A stretch of DNA of 64,000 nucleotides, taken from NCBI GenBank assembly GCA_963784195.1, contig CAWARA010000016.1, forward strand, positions 372,001-436,000. The letters run 5' to 3'. The first letter of the stretch is position 1. Every line of letters begins with the position of its first letter. The translations under genes were made by a program, and so were the position numbers. The DNA comes from CAVQAH01 sp963784195. GTDB lineage: Bacteria > Acidobacteriota > Vicinamibacteria > Vicinamibacterales > 2-12-FULL-66-21. Positions 25,404-34,829 of this stretch are shown one piece after another. A model generated the notes under the pieces. It had not been told where the DNA came from, did no database searches, and worked only from the letters and a program-made list of their open reading frames with translations.

Positions 25404-26786
25404 TTACCGGCGCGGCAAGGTGACCTGCACGACGCGTGAACCTGACGCCGCATAGAGCGAACCATCGGGATGGACGGTCACTGCACGTACCGCTCCGAGA
25501 TCGCTGGCGAATGCGTCGACGCCTGCCACCCGTCGCGTTCGCGGGTCGAAGCGAACGCGCAGCAGCCCTTCACCAGTCGCAAGGATCATGGCGTCGTTCA
25601 GTGATGGAACAGCGTCACCCCGAGAGAACACCGCGCCGCTGAGCGGCTGAGAGATGGCGTGCTGATACCGCGCCCGCCGATCGGGCTGGCGCGCGGAGAT
25701 CGACAACAGACTCCCCTCGCCGGCGCCACGGCACTCGGCGATCCACAACGCACCTGCGGCATCCCAATCCAGACCGCACGGCGATCCCAGGCCTGTCGCG
25801 AGAATCGGCGTCCCCGCGGGCTGATCGTCGGGCGTCGAGCCATCGTCATTCAGGCGCAGCACTTTGCCGCTGTACGTTCCAGCGCTGCCGACGCGCGCCG
25901 GATCGTCGCCATCGTCGAACGCGACATACAGCCGGCGGTCGAGCCCGAACCGCACCGACCCTGCGCCTGCCCGGCTCGCGTGCGGGATTTCGTCGAGCAG
26001 CACCGCGCGTTCGCCCAGAACGCCGCCCGCTTCGCGGTAGCGCGACAAGCGGAAGACGGACTCGCCGCCGCGTCCTTCCGACCCGTGCAACACGTAGACG
26101 AAGCCGGTAGCGGCGAAATCAGGGTGCAGCGCAAGCGACAACACCCGGCGTGCATCAGGCTCGGCCACGAAGTTGTCGAGCACCAGCGCCGGCACCGCTT
26201 CGACCTGGCGATCCCTGACGATTCGAATGGCCCCTGAGCGCTCCGCCACGAACAGTCGGCCATCCGGAGCGAAAGCGAGATCGACCGGATCGTTCAGGCC
26301 GTCAACGATCGTTTGAACGCTCACGAGGGCGTTCAGAGTCGGATCCGACGTCGGCGGCCGGGATTCGGATGGAGGTGTATTCGACGTGACGCTCGGTATG
26401 GGCGCCGTCAGGGAACCTGTCACGTTGACGCGGATCGGCGGAGACTTCGGGCTTTCGCTGATGGCCCCGTCGACGACGACATAGCTGGCCAGTTCGAGCG
26501 TGTGCTGGCCTGCAGAGAGGCCGGGAAGACGGCCGCTGCATGCAAAGCCGGCGCTGCCCTGGGAATCAGCACAGGTCACATCCGGCAGCTCGCTGCGATT
26601 GCCATCGACGTAGATCGCGTAGCGAAAGTTGGAAAGCTCCGCGGTGTTGGCGGCCTGCTGGTCCCAGCCGATGCGTTCGTTGCCGCGGATCGCCTGCGAT
26701 CCGCCGCTATCGGGATTCGACGATCCGCCGCACCCGCCAATCGCCAGCGTTCCGGCAAGCAGGATGGGGATGCTGAGGCGAGCCAT
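25404..26786 (-). CDS. Glucose/sorbosone dehydrogenase-like propeller lipoprotein
   Basis: 460 residues from ATG 26786. A lipoprotein signal has Cys19 in LAIGGCGG. Residues about 30-150 form a Cys-paired Ig-like region and a Pro/Ser linker. Residues about 155-460 form a six-bladed propeller with FAPDGRLFVAERSGAIRIV, SLALHPDF, GKVLRLNDDG and VTVHPDGSLYAASGS blades, as in soluble PQQ-type aldose/sorbosone dehydrogenases. PQQ-binding residues cannot be confirmed from motif reading. The open frame extends upstream, but those codons belong to the next gene's antisense and are discarded. The metzincin gene is 34 bp upstream. Confidence 0.8.
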   Translation of the reverse strand: MARLSIPILLAGTLAIGGCGGSSNPDSGGSQAIRGNERIGWDQQAANTAELSNFRYAIYVDGNRSELPDVTCADSQGSAGFACSGRLPGLSAGQHTLELASYVVVDGAISESPKSPPIRVNVTGSLTAPIPSVTSNTPPSESRPPTSDPTLNALVSVQTIVDGLNDPVDLAFAPDGRLFVAERSGAIRIVRDRQVEAVPALVLDNFVAEPDARRVLSLALHPDFAATGFVYVLHGSEGRGGESVFRLSRYREAGGVLGERAVLLDEIPHASRAGAGSVRFGLDRRLYVAFDDGDDPARVGSAGTYSGKVLRLNDDGSTPDDQPAGTPILATGLGSPCGLDWDAAGALWIAECRGAGEGSLLSISARQPDRRARYQHAISQPLSGAVFSRGDAVPSLNDAMILATGEGLLRVRFDPRTRRVAGVDAFASDLGAVRAVTVHPDGSLYAASGSRVVQVTLPRR

Positions 26787-26820
26787 GTGTATGTCCCTGA
26801 TTAGAGTGAGCCCAACGATG

Positions 26821-27805
26821 TCATCGACGGCAGACGATGCGCGGAGCGAGTCCGGTCTCGACCGCGGAGAACGTCGATGGATCGCGATCCGTATCTGTAT
26901 TGCCCGGAGAGCGCGCGTACGCGACGCGGGCATGCACACGCTCGTCGTCGGAGAACTGCAGGTTCGAACATCGGCGCACCCGGTCCGCATGCATGATCCC
27001 CGGGCCGGTTGTGTGCCAGAACCCCATCGCGTGACCGACTTCGTGCGCGAGCGTCTCCGGCGAAAACGCGCCGCAGCTACTCCGGCAGACGTCATAGTTC
27101 ATCGTGATCTCGCCAGGATTGGCCCCGACCAGTGCCTGGCCGCAGTAATCCGCATCCGGCTCGTGAACGAAGACGACGTTGACGTAATCGGCGCGCCGCT
27201 GCCGGGATTGCGACGCGATCTCGATGATCCCCGCTTCGAACTGCCCGCCCGTGACCTGCGGAACGGCCTGACGGATGGCATTCTGAATGGCCGCGATTTC
27301 CGACGACGACAGCGGCTGCTGGTTCTGCGGGTTCCGCGCGTCGACGTAGAAGTTTGGCGCCCGCGTCCATCGTCTGATCGCCTTCAGCGACTCCGGCTCC
27401 TCGAATCCGTTGCGCACGAACTGCCTGAAGAACGTCCAGCGTGAAAGGCGCGCGGTCGGCGATCAGATCGAGCCGCACGCCGTTGCGCCCGCCGGAATCC
27501 CACCTCACCGTGGTCTCGCGCGTGAGATACCCCGGCGCCGAAACGGTGACCGCCTGATTCGCCGACGTTCCGGTTCCCTCGAGCATCCACGCTCCCCCGC
27601 CCGTCACCGGAATAGGAGCCGCTCCCGAAAAACTCAGCGTCGCGCCCGACACCGCATCGCCAGATAGTGTATCGACCACAGTGCCTGAGATCCGCCAGGT
27701 CCCCGGCGGAGCAGGCATCGGCGATGGGGCCAGCTGGCTCGAGTCGGAACCGCCACAGGCCGCGACCATGGCCAGGAGCGTAAGGGGAGCCAGGCACCGA
27801 AACAT
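26821..27805 (-). pseudogene. Metzincin-type metalloprotease lipoprotein, single frameshift
   Basis: The N-terminal part starts at ATG 27805 with lipobox MVAAC and a carboxypeptidase-regulatory-like beta domain (GTVVDTLSGDAVSGATLSFSG). At about 27430 the frame must drop one base (GACGTTCTTC) to continue FRQFVRNGFEEPESL and into the protease domain. That domain contains HEVGHAMGFWH, the HExxHxxGxxH zinc motif of metzincins/matrixins, preceded by ITMNYDVC and followed by IMHADRVRRC, where the Met-turn would be. This is a secreted, membrane-tethered endopeptidase. Both halves fit one protein of about 327 residues, so an indel error is likely. Confidence 0.8.
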
Positions 27806-27995
27806 AGGCGGAGGCCCAATGTAGCACGGCCCGTGCGCGGGCCGACAGAGGCGATCCGCGAGCGAGGATGTCAGGCAGAGTAGAATGCGCGCCTGTCAGT
27901 CCCCCGGCTGGGCTGGCCACGATTTTCGTATTTCGTCGGGCCGCGCCGTAGCCTTTGGCGGAGGCGGATCGGGTCCGTATATCAGGAGGATGCAG

Positions 27996-30900
27996 GTGAA
28001 GCGACCGGCTTTTTGGATCTGCCTCGGACTGCTGTCTCTGGGTGCGGCCGTGATCGGCGCACGCTACTTCCCCGACGCCTTCTCTATCGTCTCGCTCGAC
28101 ATCACGATGGACCGGGAACGCGCGCTGGCCGATGCCCGTGCGATCGCCGAACGTCATCGCCTCGGCCCGCCCGGCTTTCAGGAGGCGGCCTCCTTCACGC
28201 TGGACTCCGAAACGCAGACGTTCGTGGAGCTCGAGGCCGGAGGGAAGGACGCCTTCACGCAGATGATGCGCGATCGGCTGTACTCCGCCTATACGTGGCG
28301 TGTGAGGCATTTCAAGGAAGGAGAGGCCAACGAAACGCTGATCCGGTTTACGCCGGACGGGACACCCTACGGATTCGTCGAGCGGCTGAAAGAAGATGCG
28401 CCCGGCGCGACACTCGAGGCTGGCGCTGCCCGGCAGCTGGCCGAGAGCGCGGCAGCCTCCGGCTGGCACGTGGACTTGAGCCGGTACACCCTCGTCGAGC
28501 AAGGGCAGGAACGAAAACCGGGCGGGCGGGTCGATCACACGATCACCTACGAGCGCGTCTCGCCGATGCTCGGCGAAGGACGCTATCGGCTGCGTCTCGT
28601 GGTGGCAGGCGATCGCCTGACGGAGGTCACGCACTTCGTCCAGATCCCGCAGGCATTCACTCGGCGTTACGCGAGCATGCGATCCGCGAACGAGGCGATC
28701 GGCATCGGCGGGGCCGTGGGCATGGCCCTGATCTACGTGATCATCGGCATCGGCGTCGGCCTCTTCTACATGCTCCGCGCCCGATGGGTGCTCTGGCGGC
28801 ACGCGGCGTGGTGGGGCGTATTCATCGCATTTCTTCAGGCGCTCGCGGCCATCAACGAGTGGCCGCTGTCGTGGATGACGTACGACACGGCATTGCCGCG
28901 CTCGACGTTCCTCGCGCAGCAAATCGCGATCATCATCGCCTCTTTCGTCGGATTTGCCGCGTTCTTCGCGCTGTCGTTCATCGCCGCCGAAACGCTGACC
29001 CGTCGCGCGTTCGGCGACCATCCCCAGTTCTGGCGAGTCTGGGCCAAAGAACCGGGGAGCTCGACCGCGATACTCGGAAGAACCGTCGCCGGGTTTTTGA
29101 TGGTCTCGGTGTTCTTCGCGTACGAAGTTGCGCTCTACATCTTCGCGACCAGGAAGCTCGGGTGGTGGACACCGTCCGAGGCATTGATTCATCCCGACGT
29201 GCTGGCCACGTACGTGCCATGGTTGTCGGCCATCGCCAACTCGCTGCAAGCCGGCTTCTGGGAAGAGAGCTTGTTCCGGGCGGTGCCGATCGCCGGCGCT
29301 GCACTGATCGGTCAGTACCTGGGACAACGGCGGCTTTTCATCGTGCTCGCGTTCGTGTTACAGGCGCTGATTTTCGGCGCCGGCCACGCTCCATATCCGA
29401 CGCTGCCCTCCTACGCGCGGCCAGTCGAGCTGATCATTCCGTCGATCTTCTTCGGTCTTCTCTACCTCTGGTGGGGTCTGTTGCCGGCGATCATCCTGCA
29501 CTTCGCGTTCGATGTGGTGTGGTTCGCCCTGCCGATCTTCATCGCGGACGCGCCGGGGATCTGGCTCCAGCGCGCGATGGTGATCCTGCTCACGTTCGTA
29601 CCGCTCTGGGTCGTGCTCTGGCGGCGTGCGCAAACCGGCTCATGGACCGAGCTGGACCCACGCGAAAGAAACGCGGCGTGGACGCCGCCGCCGATCGCAG
29701 AAGCACCAGCTCCTCACCGTGAGCAGCAGGCGGTCTCTCTCGGCTCGCGAACGAGAATGGCCTGGCTCGCCGTCGGTGCCCTCAGCGCGATCTTCTTTGT
29801 GTGGGCCGTCTTCTCTCGACCGGCGCGCGACTCGCTCCCGGTCAGCCGCGACGAAGCCGTCCGGATCGCGCGTCAAGCGCTCGAAACGCAGGGCGTGACC
29901 CTTGGACCGCAGTGGCGTTTCATGACCATCCCGGACGACGGCAGCGGCACGCCGCATGAGTTCGTGTCGACCACCGCGGGTGAGGCACGGCGCCGGGGCC
30001 TGCTGGACAGCTACCTCGCCAGGCCGCGCTGGATCGTCCGCGTCGCGACATTCAGAGGGGATGTCGCCGAACGCGCCGAAGAATGGCGCGTCTACGTCTC
30101 GCGCACGGGCACCGCCAGCAGGCCGTTCCACACCCTGCCCGAAGGCCGGGCAGGAGCGTCGCTGAGCGAGGCGGAGGCGCGAGCGCTGGCGCACGCCTCG
30201 TTGATGAACAGTTTCAAGCTCGACGCCAACGGTGGCCAGGTGAAAGAGATCATGGCGAGCCCGGCGAAGCTGACGGCGCGGACGGACTGGACCTTCACCT
30301 TCACCGACACGACCGTCCAGCCCCTGCCACAGGGCGAGCCGAGGATCACCATCGTCGTCGCCGGGAACGAGGTCGCGCAGGCGCGACGCTACGTCTTCGT
30401 ACCCGACGAGTGGAACCGGCGCGCGCGGGCGGCGCAGACTCGCAACACCATCGGTCAGGTGCTCACCACGCTCGTCTTCGGCGTCATCCTGGCGCTTGCC
30501 GCAGTCTTCGGTGTGGTCGCGTGGAGCCGGCGAAGATTTGCTGTGGGGCTTTTCGCGATGACCGCCGCGGTGATGTTCGCGCTCTCGCTGGCCAGCGCCG
30601 CCAACAATTGGCCGACCACGCTCGCGGCGCTGCCGACGTCGCAGCCGCTTCAGCTTCAGGTCCTGGGATTGATCGGCGTCGGCCTCGTCGGCCTGGTTTT
30701 GATCTCAGTGCTCGTGGGACTCGCGATCGGTGCCGCACCGCATCGCCTGGCTCACGGCGCCAGCCTCGAAGAGGGTGACGCCTGGCGGCTTGGACTCGCC
30801 GCCGGTTTGTTCGGCACCGGCGTCGGCGCGATCGCCGCGTGGCTGCGGACACCTGAGTGGGCGGATTTCGTCAACGTTGGCGGTCAGGGCTCGGTGGTGC

Positions 30901-31388
30901 CGTTGGTGGCCGCTGTCGTCGGGCCACTGCCGGGTCTTTTCACGCGCGTGGCTATCGTGATCAACACGCTGATCGCCATCGATGTGTTTTCGGCGGGCTG
31001 GACGCGGCGGCGCCTGCTCAGCGGGCTTGCCCTCGTCGTGGTCGGCATCGTCGCGACCGGCCTGCCACAAGGCGCTGAGCTGAGCGGCTGGATGCTGGCG
31101 AGTGCGATCACCGGCGTTGCGCTGCTGTGCGCCTATGCGTTCCTTCTGCGTGCCGACCTGACGATGGCCGTGCCAGCGCTGGGCGTGATGATCGCGCTCG
31201 GGGTCGTTGCGCAGGGCCTGAACCGAGCCTACCCGGCGTCGCTCGCCGGCTCACTCGCCGCCGCCGTGATCGCGATCGCACTGGCATGGTGGTGGTTCCG
31301 CACGCTGCGACGCGCGCGGGATCGGGCCATCACTCAACTTCCAAGCTCCAACTCCCAACTCCCAAAACTCTCAGAGCCGGTCGGCTGA
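27996..31388 (+). CDS. Internally duplicated CPBP-family membrane protease
   Basis: 1130 residues. AGGAGG at 27984-27989 is one base from ATG 27990 but 6 bases from GTG 27996, so the GTG is preferred. Module 1 has one TM, a periplasmic domain (about residues 25-225) and a membrane domain with the CPBP/CAAX-protease motif EESLFR (E423/E424/R428), GAGHA and HFAFDV. Module 2 (about 605-1110) repeats the plan: TM, a periplasmic domain with matching order (SEAEARALAHAS like EAGAARQLAESA; RYVFVPDEWNRRARAAQTRNTIG like HFVQIPQAFTRRYASMRSANEAIG), then about eight TMs without the EExxxR motif. Module 1 is probably catalytic, module 2 structural or regulatory. The last about 20 codons are repeat-derived (CAACTTCCAAGCTCC heptamers). 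Confidence 0.8.
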   Translation: MKRPAFWICLGLLSLGAAVIGARYFPDAFSIVSLDITMDRERALADARAIAERHRLGPPGFQEAASFTLDSETQTFVELEAGGKDAFTQMMRDRLYSAYTWRVRHFKEGEANETLIRFTPDGTPYGFVERLKEDAPGATLEAGAARQLAESAAASGWHVDLSRYTLVEQGQERKPGGRVDHTITYERVSPMLGEGRYRLRLVVAGDRLTEVTHFVQIPQAFTRRYASMRSANEAIGIGGAVGMALIYVIIGIGVGLFYMLRARWVLWRHAAWWGVFIAFLQALAAINEWPLSWMTYDTALPRSTFLAQQIAIIIASFVGFAAFFALSFIAAETLTRRAFGDHPQFWRVWAKEPGSSTAILGRTVAGFLMVSVFFAYEVALYIFATRKLGWWTPSEALIHPDVLATYVPWLSAIANSLQAGFWEESLFRAVPIAGAALIGQYLGQRRLFIVLAFVLQALIFGAGHAPYPTLPSYARPVELIIPSIFFGLLYLWWGLLPAIILHFAFDVVWFALPIFIADAPGIWLQRAMVILLTFVPLWVVLWRRAQTGSWTELDPRERNAAWTPPPIAEAPAPHREQQAVSLGSRTRMAWLAVGALSAIFFVWAVFSRPARDSLPVSRDEAVRIARQALETQGVTLGPQWRFMTIPDDGSGTPHEFVSTTAGEARRRGLLDSYLARPRWIVRVATFRGDVAERAEEWRVYVSRTGTASRPFHTLPEGRAGASLSEAEARALAHASLMNSFKLDANGGQVKEIMASPAKLTARTDWTFTFTDTTVQPLPQGEPRITIVVAGNEVAQARRYVFVPDEWNRRARAAQTRNTIGQVLTTLVFGVILALAAVFGVVAWSRRRFAVGLFAMTAAVMFALSLASAANNWPTTLAALPTSQPLQLQVLGLIGVGLVGLVLISVLVGLAIGAAPHRLAHGASLEEGDAWRLGLAAGLFGTGVGAIAAWLRTPEWADFVNVGGQGSVVPLVAAVVGPLPGLFTRVAIVINTLIAIDVFSAGWTRRRLLSGLALVVVGIVATGLPQGAELSGWMLASAITGVALLCAYAFLLRADLTMAVPALGVMIALGVVAQGLNRAYPASLAGSLAAAVIAIALAWWWFRTLRRARDRAITQLPSSNSQLPKLSEPVG
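31333..31373. repeat. Heptamer array CAACTCC inside the end of the CPBP gene
   Basis: CAACTTC, CAAGCTC, CAACTCC, CAACTCC, CAAAACT occur in tandem and encode the CPBP C-terminal QLPSSNSQLPKL. A second short cluster with the same unit (CAACTCCCAACTCCCAAG) lies at 31575-31592, next to the stop codon of the convergent permease. The two lie in the same orientation, not inverted. Confidence 0.75.
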
Positions 31389-31593
31389 AATTGAGTGCGG
31401 CTGCTTCTCGGTTGAAAAGGGGGAAGGTAATGACTCGAATGCGACGGGCTGTTGGCAATGATCACGACGGCCGCGACGTTCACGACGTCACTTATTTTCC
31501 GCGTCGTGTTCGTCGTGGTCGTCGCGATCGTTCGGCGGACTCGTCGGCCGTCTTCTCCAGGGCAGGGAGTCGGCAACTCCCAACTCCCAAGCC

Positions 31594-34272
31594 TCAGTCC
31601 ACCGTAAGCGTCCGCGCGGGATCGACTGTGGCAGCGCGGCGGGCCGGGACGTAGCACGCCACCAGCATCGTCGCGATCAGCACACCTGCGGTCGCCACCA
31701 GGGTGATCGGATCTGCCGCCGGCGTGTCGTAAAGCATCGCACGCAGCGATCGGGCGGCCACCAGGCCAATCGTGAGACCGATGGCCAGGCCAGCGAGAAT
31801 GATCGTCGATCCTTCGCGCATGACCATCCAGGCAATACCCTGACCGGTCGCGCCGAGCGCCAGCCGCGTGCCAATCTCGCGCGTTCGCTGGCGGACGGCG
31901 TACGCCATCACGCCGTAGACACCGATGGCCGCGAGAGCCAGAGCCACGATCGCAAAGACGCCAAGAAGCCACAGCGTGAGCCGCGTCGGTGCGAGGGACT
32001 CCGACGCGACGTCGGCCATCGTTTCGACTGCGCCGAACGCCGTGGCAGGCTCGAGGCTGCGGAGCGTTTCGCGGACCGACGGCAGCGCGGCCGTCGGGTC
32101 GCCAGAGGTCCGCAGAAACAGCGTGATGCCATTGGAGGGTGACCGCTCGAACGGGAAGTACATGTCGGCGCGCGGCTCGTCGGTCAAACCGGCGCGGCGG
32201 ATGTCGCCGACCACGCCGACGATCTCTCCATCAGCCTGGCCGAGACGCACGCGGCGGCCGACGGCGCCACCCTCCGGAAAGTAGCGGCGTTCGATCGCCT
32301 CGCTGATGATGACCACCTGCGCGCCGCCAGGCCGGTCCCGCGAGTCGAAGAAGCGGCCCGACCGAAGCGGAATACCGAGAGCCTTGAAGTAGCCGCCTGA
32401 CGCCGACTGCCAGCCGACGTCAGGAGGTCTCTGACCTGAGGGAACGGGCTGGTCGCTCCGCTCGAACGGCACTGTCCAGTTGTTGCCCGTTAGCGGTGTG
32501 ACGACCGCGGCGCCCACGTCGGCGACCTGAGGATTCTTCGACAGCGCCTCGAAGGCGCGCTCGTAGAAGGCCTTTCGCGCTTCGACGTCGCGATACCGGT
32601 CAGCGGGAATCTGGATGTCGATCGTCAGAACCGAGTCAGTGCTGAAGCCGGGATCGACCGACAGCAGCCTGGTGAAACTGCGCAGAATGAGGCCTGCGGA
32701 AACGAGCAGCACGACGGTGACGGCGACTTCTGTCACTACCAGCATCGAAGCGGCCCGCCTGGAGGTACGGCTGACGCCGGCGCGAGCCGCATTCGTCAAC
32801 GCCCCCGCAGCGGACTGACGTCCGATCGACATGGCCGCGAACAAGCCGAACGCCAGCGCGGTGGCTACGCTCACGCCGAATGCAAACGCCAGTACGCCGC
32901 GGTTGATCCCGACGGCATCCAGCCCGGGCACGTTGACGTTGCGCGGAACGAGGGCCACGAGCGCCGGAACGCCCCAATACGCGAGCGCAACACCTGCCGT
33001 GCCTCCGATCGCGCACAGCACCAGCGTTTCGCACAGCAACTGGACCGCGAGACGGCCGCGGCCCGCCCCGAGGGCCATGCGCACGGCCATCTCCTGCCGC
33101 CGGCCGAGTGACCGGACAAGAAGCAGGTTAGCGACGTTGGCGCAGGCAATCAGCAGAACCAGGACGACCGCTGCCTGCATCAGCAACAGCGGCCATCGCG
33201 TGTCGCCCACGAGCGACTGCCGAAGCGGCAGCGCGTAGTACTGCGAGCCCTGATTCTGCGCCGGATGATCCTGCTCCATCTGGCGGGACAACGTCGCGAA
33301 CTGCGCGTCGACGTCGGCAACGGTGACGCCGGGCTTCAGGCGGCCGGCGGCGAATGTCCAGCCGGACTTGCGTTGTGCTGGCGCTTGCGCCGGGACCGTC
33401 ATCGGAACGACCACGTCGGCACGCGACTGTGGCGGGAACCGCAAGCCGGGCGGTGCGATTCCGACAACCTGACGCGTTTGCTGCCCGAGCCGCACGCTGC
33501 GGCCGACGACCTGCGGGTCCGACCCGAACTTCGTCTGCCAGAGCTCGTGACCGAGCATCATCACCGGGGGTGCACCCTGACGCGCGTCCCCTTCCTGCAG
33601 AACGCGGCCGTGCACGGCTTGAACGCGAAGCATCTCGAAGAGCCCTGGTGACGCGACGAGCGACGACACGCGGAACGGCTCGCCGACGTCGAAGATCGTG
33701 CCGTCGAAGTCGCCGAACCCGTTCAAGCTCTCGAGCACGTCCTGGCGCGAGCTGAGATCGATGAAGTCTCCCATCGCGATGAACTCTTTCGTCACGCCCG
33801 TCCGCTGATCGCGGTGATTGAGAATGACGATGTCGTCCGCGTCCGGGTACGGAAGCGGCCGTAACATCACCGCTTCGAGCACCGCAAAGACGGCGACGTT
33901 GGCGCCGACCCCGAGCGCCAGCGTGAGGACCGCCGCGGACATGAACCCGGGCTCCCGATACAGAAGGCGCAGGGCGTGACGAAGGTTGTAGAACAGCATC
34001 GACAAAGGCTCCACTGGTGTGCGGGAAGGAACGATCCGTTCGTGACCGCGGGCTCGAGTGGCGAACACAACCGATGGCGTCAGACGAAGACAATCGACGT
34101 AGAGGGCAATCACCAGGGCCAGCCGGGATGCGGATGCCGGCAGACCGCCGCGGCCGGCGCGGCGGCGCGCCAGGTCGTCGATCTCGATGTCCCGTAGCGC
34201 CGGCTCGAAGAGATCGAGGCGTACTCGCCGCGGCATCAGCGCGCCGAGCACCGCGGAAAACCGGTCAGGCAT
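31594..34272 (-). CDS. ADOP-type ABC permease, coupled to padR
   Basis: 892 residues from ATG 34272 (MPDRFSAVLG). The first about 85 residues are an ADOP-specific leader with one helix (RLALVIALYVDCLRLTP), then TM and MacB core (GFMSAAVLTLALGVGANVAVF, LRPLPYPDADDIV), three TMs (AAVVLVLLIACANVANLLLVR), a middle TM (LVVTEVAVTVVLLVSAGLIL), a second core and three final TMs with RQRTREIGTRLALGA. The start overlaps the padR stop by 8 bp, so translation is coupled. PadR-ADOP pairs are characteristic of Acidobacteria. The regulator presumably controls this exporter; its ligand is unknown. Confidence 0.92.
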   Translation of the reverse strand: MPDRFSAVLGALMPRRVRLDLFEPALRDIEIDDLARRRAGRGGLPASASRLALVIALYVDCLRLTPSVVFATRARGHERIVPSRTPVEPLSMLFYNLRHALRLLYREPGFMSAAVLTLALGVGANVAVFAVLEAVMLRPLPYPDADDIVILNHRDQRTGVTKEFIAMGDFIDLSSRQDVLESLNGFGDFDGTIFDVGEPFRVSSLVASPGLFEMLRVQAVHGRVLQEGDARQGAPPVMMLGHELWQTKFGSDPQVVGRSVRLGQQTRQVVGIAPPGLRFPPQSRADVVVPMTVPAQAPAQRKSGWTFAAGRLKPGVTVADVDAQFATLSRQMEQDHPAQNQGSQYYALPLRQSLVGDTRWPLLLMQAAVVLVLLIACANVANLLLVRSLGRRQEMAVRMALGAGRGRLAVQLLCETLVLCAIGGTAGVALAYWGVPALVALVPRNVNVPGLDAVGINRGVLAFAFGVSVATALAFGLFAAMSIGRQSAAGALTNAARAGVSRTSRRAASMLVVTEVAVTVVLLVSAGLILRSFTRLLSVDPGFSTDSVLTIDIQIPADRYRDVEARKAFYERAFEALSKNPQVADVGAAVVTPLTGNNWTVPFERSDQPVPSGQRPPDVGWQSASGGYFKALGIPLRSGRFFDSRDRPGGAQVVIISEAIERRYFPEGGAVGRRVRLGQADGEIVGVVGDIRRAGLTDEPRADMYFPFERSPSNGITLFLRTSGDPTAALPSVRETLRSLEPATAFGAVETMADVASESLAPTRLTLWLLGVFAIVALALAAIGVYGVMAYAVRQRTREIGTRLALGATGQGIAWMVMREGSTIILAGLAIGLTIGLVAARSLRAMLYDTPAADPITLVATAGVLIATMLVACYVPARRAATVDPARTLTVD

Positions 34273-34591
34273 CGGACCACCGCTTCCGCCCGGGCACCCC
34301 AACCGATTCGTAGAAGGCGCGAGCCTCGTCGTATGCTTTCGCACCCGCGGGTTTGAGCCTGTAGCGGCGTTCCGTCACCGCCTGGTCCCCCACGGAAATC
34401 TGTTCGTACCAGCCTTCGACCCAGCGACCTCTCTCGAGGCGGGCCATCATCTGGTAGAAAGCCGCGCTCGTCCGGCGGACGCCATATCTGGCAATGATTC
34501 GCCGGATTTCGCGGCCTGGCAGTTCGCCGTCCTTCAAAACGGCTAGCACCAGGAACTGCAGATGGGTTGCGGCGGGCATCCTGTCCGTCAT
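34265..34591 (-). CDS. PadR-family transcriptional regulator
   Basis: A 108-residue winged-helix protein. The PadR domain spans THLQFLVLAVLKDGELPGREI to RRYRLKPAGAKAYDEARAFYES, with recognition helix around RRTSAAFYQMMARLERGRW. Short PadR-s2 members like this repress the gene they precede, here the ADOP permease overlapping by 8 bp. Upstream only about 20 bp separate the ATG from the 13-bp repeat array. A TATATAACG sequence (34595-34606 on the minus strand) could be the -10 box, which would put the -35 region inside the array and make the mRNA nearly leaderless. Confidence 0.9.
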   Translation of the reverse strand: MTDRMPAATHLQFLVLAVLKDGELPGREIRRIIARYGVRRTSAAFYQMMARLERGRWVEGWYEQISVGDQAVTERRYRLKPAGAKAYDEARAFYESVGVPGRKRWSDA

Positions 34592-34612
34592 AATGCGACG
34601 TTATATACGATC

Positions 34613-34829
34613 GGTTCAGGACGAAGGTTCAGGACGAGGGTTCAGGACGGGGGTTCAGGACGGGGGTTCAGCGACGAGGGTTCACGACGGGGGTTCAGGA
34701 CGGGGGTTCAGGACGAACGTTCATGAGGACCGTTACGCTCGTTGAACCTCCGTCGTGAACCTTCGTCGTGAACCCCCGTCATGAACCCCCGTCGTGAACC
34801 CCCGTCATGAACCCCCGTCATGAACCCTC
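34613..34829. repeat. 13-bp tandem repeats in inverted arms (GGTTCANGACGRR), array A
   Basis: The left arm (34613-34730) has about nine units of GGTTCAGGACGAA/GGG with single-base variants and one or two length variants. The right arm (about 34743-34829) has about seven units of the reverse complement (TGAACCCCCGTCA, TGAACCTTCGTCG). The array fills the whole gap between the padR start and the amino acid permease stop and provides the permease's stop codon and last residues. Confidence 0.92.

Noticed and set aside
27384..29327. 647-codon minus-strand frame
   Set aside because: It runs antisense across the CPBP gene and the metzincin N-terminus; its composition (Arg/His/Asp-rich) is typical of GC-rich antisense frames.
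34613..34829. CRISPR array
   Set aside because: The units are 13 bp with no spacers, the second half is the reverse complement of the first, and no cas genes are present.
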